The translations under genes and the position numbers were made by a program. Below the pieces are notes generated by a model, which was given only the letters and a program-made list of their open reading frames with translations, was not told the DNA's origin and did no database searches. A DNA stretch of 9,284 nt from JAGMCJ01 sp046761005 (GTDB lineage: Archaea; Thermoplasmatota; Thermoplasmata; RBG-16-68-12; JAGMCJ01), in assembly GCA_046761005.1 (NCBI GenBank), contig JBHIFI010000064.1, positions 1 through 9,284 on the forward strand, given 5' to 3'. Of this stretch, positions 5,156 through 9,284 are shown in pieces; position 1 is the first letter of the stretch; each line of letters begins with the position of its first letter.

Positions 5156-5935
5156 TTGATTAAGGAAAATCTGAGGAAACTTCTTGAAAGATTCCAAGGA
5201 ATAGAATATTTCAAATCCCTCAGGCTATGTGTGGAAAAGGACTTGATGAATTTGAGAGGAAATGAACCTCCCAAAAGGGAGGTAGTTGTTCCAGGTGACT
5301 TTTTGGGAACAGGGTTCAAGCCCGGCTCAGGCACATTTAGCGAGGGCGGGAGAATATACGCCTCCCAACTCGGAATAAAGAAAGTCAGGGGAAACTACAT
5401 CAACATCATACCGCTGAGCGGGAGATATATGCCAAGACCCAGTGACTTGGTGATCGGCGAGATCGTTGACATCGCTCCGTCACACTGGCTCGTGGATATA
5501 AATTCCCCCTACCCGGCCCCACTCCATGCCACAGAAGTTCCGTGGAAGGTGGACTTCGGGGATACATCGCGCTTCTTGAACGTTGAGGACGTCGTTCTTC
5601 TCAAAGTTCTTTCGGTCGATGAGACAAAGAGAGTTCAGCTGACCATGAAGGAACGAGGTCTCAGGAAGCTCGGCGGCGGGCGCATAATGGAGGTGTCCCA
5701 CTCGAAAGTTCCCAGAGTCATTGGACGGAAGGGAAGCATGATCGGTTTGCTAAAAACATACACCGGATGTAGAATGTTTGTTGGTCAGAACGGTAGAATC
5801 TGGTTGGATGGTCCCATGGATGGAATATATCTCGCCATAAGGGCGATAAAGAAAATAGAAGAAGAAGCACAGGTGATGGGTCTCACGGAGGGCATTGAGA
5901 TTATGCTTCGCGAGGCCACGGCCAAGAAGGCCTAA
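5156..5935 (+). CDS. rrp4: Exosome RNA-binding subunit Rrp4
   Basis: A cap subunit of the archaeal exosome that captures RNA and feeds it into the Rrp41/Rrp42 ring. From TTG 5156 it has 259 residues: an amphipathic N-terminal stretch (1-30), the N-terminal domain with REVVVPGDFLGTGFKPGSGT (41-60), an S1 RNA-binding domain (about 95-165) and a KH domain (about 178-235) with the GRKG loop at 190-193. The start is uncertain. The promoter spacing favours TTG 5156, but its ribosome binding site (AAGGA, one base away) is poor. ATG 5246 has AAAGGA four bases upstream and would give 229 residues, closer to typical Rrp4. Codons 1-30 look coding by composition. Csl4 is excluded: it has a zinc ribbon and no KH domain. 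Confidence 0.95.
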   Translation: MIKENLRKLLERFQGIEYFKSLRLCVEKDLMNLRGNEPPKREVVVPGDFLGTGFKPGSGTFSEGGRIYASQLGIKKVRGNYINIIPLSGRYMPRPSDLVIGEIVDIAPSHWLVDINSPYPAPLHATEVPWKVDFGDTSRFLNVEDVVLLKVLSVDETKRVQLTMKERGLRKLGGGRIMEVSHSKVPRVIGRKGSMIGLLKTYTGCRMFVGQNGRIWLDGPMDGIYLAIRAIKKIEEEAQVMGLTEGIEIMLREATAKKA

Positions 5936-5948
5936 CCCTGTTACTAGT

Positions 5949-5954
5949 AGGAGG
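5949..5954 (+). promoter_or_regulatory. Strong Shine-Dalgarno site of rrp41
   Basis: AGGAGG lies seven bases before ATG 5962 and is the best ribosome binding site in the window. It fixes the rrp41 start and suggests high independent translation of the catalytic subunit inside the operon. Confidence 0.75.
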
Positions 5955-5961
5955 TTTTTGA

Positions 5962-6717
5962 ATGGAAAAGGTTGATTTGGTGACCAAGGATGGCATTAGA
6001 CTAGACGGAAGAAAAGTCGATGAGCTCCGGCCTATCAAGCTTGAGGCAGGAGTTCTCAAACGCGCTGATGGAAGCGCATATGTTGAGTGGGGAGAGAACA
6101 AGGTCCTCGCTGCCGTCTATGGACCAAGAGAGGCGCATCCCAGGCATCGACAGGACCCCGCAAGAGCGCTTGTTCATTGCAGGTATAACATGGCGCCCTT
6201 CTCTGTCACTGATAGAAAGAGACCGGGGCCAGATAGAAGGTCCATCGAGATATCAAAGGTGATTTCCGAGGCTTTCTCTAACGTAGTCCTTAGAGAGCAG
6301 TTCCCCAGGGCAACGATTGATGTCTTCATGGAGGTCCTACAAGCAAGTGCTGGAACTCGATGCACGGCATTGACGGTTGCGGCAGTGGCTTTGGCTGACG
6401 CGGGGATACCCATGAGAGACCTCATAGTTGCCTGCGCCTTTGGGAAGGCGGATGGACACATGATTCTCGACCTGGACAAGGAGGAGGATAATGAGGGGCA
6501 AGCGGACGTTCCGATAGCGATAGTTCCGCGGACAAACGAGATCGTCCTGTTGCAGATGGACGGTCATCTTGCCAAGGAAGAATTCGATAAGGGACTGAAG
6601 ATGGCCGTTGAGGCCTGCCATAGGATATATGAGATGCAGAGGGAGGCCCTCAAGATAAGATACGCCGTCACGACAGAGGAATTTGGAGAGGTCAGCGAGA
6701 GTTACAAGGGGGTATAG
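5962..6717 (+). CDS. rrp41: Exosome catalytic subunit Rrp41
   Basis: The phosphorolytic 3'-5' exoribonuclease (RNase PH family) subunit of the exosome; it degrades RNA using phosphate and can add heteropolymeric tails with nucleoside diphosphates. The 251-residue length is normal. It opens with the family start KDGIRLDGRK (9-18). The RNA-binding pair Arg92-Arg93 in PGPDRRS corresponds to the arginines known in the Sulfolobus enzyme. Asp176 and Asp182, spaced six apart in the LDLDKEEDNEGQADVP stretch, match the catalytic aspartates known there as Asp182 and Asp188. The GTR/S phosphate-binding region is seen as AGTRCTALTVA (130-140). All active-site features are intact, so it should be active. 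It sits 26 bases after rrp4 and 1 base before rrp42. Confidence 0.97.
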   Translation: MEKVDLVTKDGIRLDGRKVDELRPIKLEAGVLKRADGSAYVEWGENKVLAAVYGPREAHPRHRQDPARALVHCRYNMAPFSVTDRKRPGPDRRSIEISKVISEAFSNVVLREQFPRATIDVFMEVLQASAGTRCTALTVAAVALADAGIPMRDLIVACAFGKADGHMILDLDKEEDNEGQADVPIAIVPRTNEIVLLQMDGHLAKEEFDKGLKMAVEACHRIYEMQREALKIRYAVTTEEFGEVSESYKGV

Positions 6718-6718
6718 C

Positions 6719-7489
6719 ATGGGAGAGGTAGTTTCGGAGCTTTTGAGAAATCACATTTACAGGCTTGCCGCGAGCGGCAAAAGAATTGACGGGAGAGAGC
6801 CCGAAGAAATCAGGGAAATCGAGGTTCAAAAAGGCTACGCCAAGAATGCAGATGGTTCTGCCCGGATCAAGTTGGGGAACACAGACGTTCTCGTTGGTGT
6901 GAAAATGGATCTGGGGGAGCCCTATCCGGATGTGCCCAAGAAGGGTGCCTTGACGACAAGCACAGAGCTCGTGCCAATGGCGAGTCCTACATTCGAGCCT
7001 GGTCCGCCGAGGGAGGACGCGATAGAGCTATCAAGGGTCGTCGACAGAGGCATAAGGGAGACAGAGACAGTCGACCTGGGTAAGTTGTGCATAATCGAGG
7101 GAGAAAAGGTCTGGGTCATTTTCCTTGATATTCACGTTCTTGACTATGACGGCAACCTTTTCGATGCCTGCTCCTACGGTGCTCTTGCCGCGCTTACAGA
7201 TACTGTTGTGCCGGCATCCAAGATGAACGGGGAAGACTATCCGCTTGAGGTGCAGCACTATCCCATATCTATCACGGCGACCAAGATTCGAGACGCCATT
7301 GTTTTTGACGCTTCGCTGGATGAGGACAGAGTCGCTGATGCCCGTCTCACCGTCACTACCGATGAAAACGGGGATCTCAGAGCCATGCAAAAAGGTTTAA
7401 AGGGCAGTTTCACCTTGGAGGAAGTCGACAGCGTAATTGGCACTGCAACAAGGCTGGCGGGTGAGATTAGGCCCAAGGTTGTGGGATAA
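6719..7489 (+). CDS. rrp42: Exosome ring subunit Rrp42
   Basis: The RNase PH-fold partner that alternates with Rrp41 to form the hexameric ring; inactive alone but needed for RNA binding and activity. ATG 6719, one base after the rrp41 stop and with AAGGGGGT upstream at 6706-6713, gives 256 residues; the longer upstream reading overlaps rrp41 and is not needed. It opens with GKRIDGREPEEIREI (20-34), a variant of the RNase PH-family start, and keeps PTFEPGPPREDAIELSRVVDRGIR (90-113), characteristic of Rrp42. VDLGKLCIIEGEKVWVIFLDI (118-138) is also typical. The catalytic Asp-x5-Asp pattern of Rrp41 is not conserved in an equivalent context. The adjacent rrp4-rrp41-rrp42 order supports assembly of one complex. 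Confidence 0.97.
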   Translation: MGEVVSELLRNHIYRLAASGKRIDGREPEEIREIEVQKGYAKNADGSARIKLGNTDVLVGVKMDLGEPYPDVPKKGALTTSTELVPMASPTFEPGPPREDAIELSRVVDRGIRETETVDLGKLCIIEGEKVWVIFLDIHVLDYDGNLFDACSYGALAALTDTVVPASKMNGEDYPLEVQHYPISITATKIRDAIVFDASLDEDRVADARLTVTTDENGDLRAMQKGLKGSFTLEEVDSVIGTATRLAGEIRPKVVG

Positions 7490-7491
7490 AG

Positions 7492-7773
7492 ATGACGCGA
7501 AAGACGAAAAAAACGGGCATTTCCGGAAGATTTGGTCCTCGTTATGGAGTGACGATTAGGAAGAGGATACGGGATGTGGAGCAGGAGAAGGTAAAGAAGC
7601 ATTTATGCCCGAGCTGCAATCACAGGGCCGTCAAGCGAGTCAGTACAGGTGTATGGAGGTGCAGGAAATGCGGAATCACCTTCGCGGGGGGTGCCTATCG
7701 TCCAATGGGAGCCCGCAGTTTTCAGAGATCCACTCAGGAAACCTCCTCTACGAAACCAGAAGAAGATGAGTGA
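7492..7773 (+). CDS. rpl37ae: Large-subunit ribosomal protein eL43 (L37Ae)
   Basis: A zinc-binding protein of the 50S subunit, shared with eukaryotes (L37a). The 93 residues start with a basic segment containing GRFGPRYGVTIRKR (12-25), typical of the family. Cys39-x2-Cys42, then 14 residues, then Cys57-x2-Cys60 form the zinc ribbon, followed by the usual FAGGAY (64-69). The last 20 residues (from about 75) are a polar, Ser/Thr/Glu-rich tail that looks disordered. The start lies two bases after the rrp42 stop and has no separate Shine-Dalgarno spacer, so translational coupling is likely. Codon use is like its neighbours. Confidence 0.96.
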   Translation: MTRKTKKTGISGRFGPRYGVTIRKRIRDVEQEKVKKHLCPSCNHRAVKRVSTGVWRCRKCGITFAGGAYRPMGARSFQRSTQETSSTKPEEDE

Positions 7774-7775
7774 CC

Positions 7776-7910
7776 ATGTATAAATGCGCTCGATGCAGGG
7801 AACCCATTCGTTCGAACGTAAGTACGATAGGAATACAATGCGAAAAATGCGGGTCCAGGATATTCTACAAGGAGAGACCAAACGTTAAGAAAGTCATAAG
7901 GGCAAGATAG
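7776..7910 (+). CDS. rpoP: RNA polymerase subunit P (Rpb12-like)
   Basis: A 44-residue subunit of archaeal RNA polymerase, homologous to eukaryotic Rpb12/RPABC4; it helps clamp the Rpo3/Rpo10 platform and promoter opening. A single zinc ribbon is seen as Cys4-x2-Cys7 and Cys22-x2-Cys25. The opening MYKCARC and the CGSRIFYKERP segment (25-35) are the hallmark of the family. It starts two bases after the eL43 stop and ends one base before the next ATG. Its length is normal for the family, so it is complete despite being very short. Confidence 0.95.
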   Translation: MYKCARCREPIRSNVSTIGIQCEKCGSRIFYKERPNVKKVIRAR

Positions 7911-7911
7911 T

Positions 7912-8142
7912 ATGAGATCCGCCAGAATTACACTTCGCGGACCCAATATATCCCTGATTGGCAAGTCGCTTCTCCCCGAGACCTCCAAGGAGATTCCGAG
8001 GGCAAGGGTGAAACTCGAAAGTGGAAAGGACGCTCTCGATATAATAATAGAGGCCGATGATACCGGAGCTCTTAGGGCTACGGTGAATGCCTATCTTAGG
8101 TGGGCGGCGGTATCAGAAAGAATAGCAGAAGAGGTTGGTTGA
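7912..8142 (+). CDS. pcc1: KEOPS complex subunit Pcc1-like
   Basis: A small dimeric subunit of KEOPS, the complex (Kae1, Bud32, Cgi121, Pcc1) that makes N6-threonylcarbamoyladenosine at position 37 of ANN-decoding tRNAs; the Pcc1 dimer bridges two Kae1 copies. The 76 residues fit the family. The best evidence is the C-terminal DTGALRATVNAYLRW (50-64), the conserved Pcc1 helix, with strand-like segments before it. The position between rpoP and prefoldin beta is the usual one in Euryarchaeota. It begins one base after the rpoP stop. Many archaea also have a second Pcc1-type protein, so this copy might be the paralogue; the sequence alone does not settle that. Confidence 0.85.
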   Translation: MRSARITLRGPNISLIGKSLLPETSKEIPRARVKLESGKDALDIIIEADDTGALRATVNAYLRWAAVSERIAEEVG

Positions 8143-8143
8143 G

Positions 8144-8497
8144 ATGGCACAGGAAGTTCCACCTGAGCTGCAAAATCAGATGGTTCAGTTTCAGCAGATT
8201 CAGCAGCAGTTGCAGATTCACGCTGGGCAAAGGGTTCAATACGAGGCGAAGCTGCGAGAGATAGAGAACACCCTAGAGGAGCTTGAGAATGCTAAGGAAG
8301 ATGCAACGATATTCAAGAGCATTGGTACACTTCTAGTAGAGGCGGACGACAGGGGGGCTATCAGGAGGGAGCTGGAGGAGCACAAAGAGACCTTGAACAT
8401 CCGACTCAAGAGCCTGAAAAAGCAGGAAAAATCCCTAACAGAGCGGTATCGTGAACTTCAGAAGTCGATAGGTGAGGCTCTTCGACGCTCCGGATAG
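8144..8497 (+). CDS. pfdB: Prefoldin beta subunit
   Basis: The beta subunit of the jellyfish-shaped prefoldin chaperone (two alpha, four beta), which holds unfolded proteins and passes them to the group II chaperonin. ATG 8144, one base after the pcc1 stop, is preferred over the in-frame TTG 8135; it gives 117 residues and the standard opening 'MAQEVPPELQNQ'. Two long coiled-coil helices (about 8-45 and 75-112) flank a beta-hairpin region containing KSIGTLLVE. This layout and length are those of the beta class; alpha subunits have two hairpins and are longer. Gln-rich heptads mark the first helix (QMVQFQQIQQQLQ). It probably ends the operon, since a new TATA-like box lies just downstream. Confidence 0.95.
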   Translation: MAQEVPPELQNQMVQFQQIQQQLQIHAGQRVQYEAKLREIENTLEELENAKEDATIFKSIGTLLVEADDRGAIRRELEEHKETLNIRLKSLKKQEKSLTERYRELQKSIGEALRRSG

Positions 8498-8510
8498 GAC
8501 GCACGAAAAC

Positions 8511-8520
8511 GCTTTAATCT
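8511..8520 (+). promoter_or_regulatory. TATA-like box of the emc3-cmk unit
   Basis: GCTTTAATCT is centred about 27 bases before ATG 8543. With normal archaeal spacing the transcript would begin at or within a base or two of the start codon, so a leaderless mRNA is predicted. No Shine-Dalgarno sequence is visible before the ATG, which agrees with this. Confidence 0.4.
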
Positions 8521-8542
8521 TTCACCTCTTTCTGATGGATGT

Positions 8543-9208
8543 ATGACTAACGGAAGTTCGAGAGGCGCCGACATTACGCGGACGCTGATGTATACGATGA
8601 TAATCCTGTCTCTCATGGTTCTCTTCTTGCCCAACCTCAGGCAAGCGTTCGGTGCGCTTGTTGGAATAATCCTGGAACCCCTCATAGGATTCGACGGAAA
8701 GCTGGCTGTCATATCCCTCATGTTTGCCGGATTCACCACTGGAACGATATCGATAGTAATCAGACACTTCACAACTGATTGGGTCGCTTTGGCGAGATCC
8801 CAGAAAACGATGAGCGAGTTCAACAAGGTCTGGCGGGAGGCCATGATGTCCGGCAATTATGCGAAGCTCGAGAAGCTGAAAGAGGCTCGAACGGAGACCA
8901 TGCAAGAATCTCTCAATGTTCAGAAATCTCAGCTCAAGACGTTCGGCATCACCATGTTCATGATCATAATCATCTTCGCGTGGCTCATCACCTTCGTTGA
9001 TTCAGGGGCCATTAGTTCTAGATTCTCGGTTCCATGGAGCTATGACGCTGACATGAGGGCGGCGGCCTGGTTCATCCCACACTGGGTTCTTCTGTACGCT
9101 GTGCTTTCCTCGCCTCTGACGCTCCTTCTACCAAGGATTCTCAAGTACTACACCTTCAAGAAAAGGTTGGAATCGGAGGAGATGGAGGGCGAATCAGCGG
9201 TGTCTTGA
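8543..9208 (+). CDS. EMC3/TMCO1-type membrane protein (DUF106), Oxa1-superfamily insertase
   Basis: A 221-residue membrane protein of the archaeal DUF106 family, related to EMC3, TMCO1 and the YidC/Oxa1/Alb3 insertases; the likely role is inserting membrane proteins co-translationally. Predicted membrane segments are at about 14-30, 53-74, 134-151 and 174-197. A charged, helical cytosolic stretch (about 78-130) between the second and third resembles the coiled-coil arm seen in this family. The MMSGNYAKLEKLKEAR run within it is typical of the DUF106 proteins. No signal peptide is evident apart from the first membrane helix. The start codon of cytidylate kinase overlaps its stop by one base, so the two are coupled; this pair is common in archaea. 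Confidence 0.92.
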   Translation: MTNGSSRGADITRTLMYTMIILSLMVLFLPNLRQAFGALVGIILEPLIGFDGKLAVISLMFAGFTTGTISIVIRHFTTDWVALARSQKTMSEFNKVWREAMMSGNYAKLEKLKEARTETMQESLNVQKSQLKTFGITMFMIIIIFAWLITFVDSGAISSRFSVPWSYDADMRAAAWFIPHWVLLYAVLSSPLTLLLPRILKYYTFKKRLESEEMEGESAVS

Positions 9209-9284
9209 TGATTGTGACAATCGGCGGAAAACCTGGAAGCGGTAAGACGACAGTTGCACGGATGCTGGCCGAGAAGTTGGGTTT
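9208..9284 (+). CDS. cmk: Cytidylate kinase, N-terminus only (cut by window edge)
   Basis: The first 25 complete codons of an ATP-binding kinase are visible. The P-loop GGKPGSGKTT spans residues 6-15 and is followed by VARMLAEKLG, the opening expected of archaeal cytidylate kinase, which phosphorylates CMP/dCMP to the diphosphate. Many NMP-kinase families share this start, so the assignment leans on the adjacent EMC3-like gene, a frequent partner of cmk in archaea. The ATG overlaps the upstream stop by one base (TGATG). The rest of the gene lies beyond the window. Confidence 0.8.
   Translation, partial: MIVTIGGKPGSGKTTVARMLAEKLG

Overview
This is an archaeal, euryarchaeal-type segment. The best guess is a Thermoplasmata-related lineage. 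The proteasome alpha subunit is close to the Thermoplasma acidophilum protein as I remember it, and keeps its YDR gate motif and pocket lysine at the same residue numbers (8-10 and 66). The lineage call is inference, not the result of a search.

Layout. Positions 1-1119 are sparse. They hold a 46-residue CxxC-x17-CxxC zinc protein (167-307), about 420 bases with no gene I can support (308-729), and an initiator tRNA-Met gene (730-842) whose T loop is interrupted by a 38-nt intron with a bulge-helix-bulge splice structure. Positions 843-1119 hold only the tRNA terminator and a weak promoter. Next comes a 288-residue protein with an N-terminal C4HC3 (RING/PHD-like) finger, a SHOCT-like helical hairpin and five regularly spaced zinc ribbons (1120-1986), then ftsZ (2088-3206).

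From 3241 onward all genes are on the plus strand and tightly packed. They form the archaeal exosome-proteasome superoperon: RNase P subunit Pop5/Rnp2, proteasome alpha (psmA), SBDS ribosome-maturation protein, exosome subunits Rrp4, Rrp41 and Rrp42, ribosomal protein eL43, RNA polymerase subunit RpoP, KEOPS subunit Pcc1 and prefoldin beta. A membrane-insertase-like EMC3/DUF106 protein and the first codons of cytidylate kinase follow to the window edge.

How it works together. The operon joins RNA maturation (RNase P), RNA decay (the Rrp4 cap on the Rrp41/Rrp42 ring), ribosome assembly (SBDS, eL43), transcription (RpoP), tRNA modification (KEOPS), folding (prefoldin) and protein degradation (20S proteasome). 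TATA-like boxes split the block into probable units: ftsZ; psmA-SBDS; rrp4 to prefoldin; emc3-cmk. Most of the window is conserved housekeeping. The unusual parts are the intron in the initiator tRNA and the multi-zinc-finger protein.
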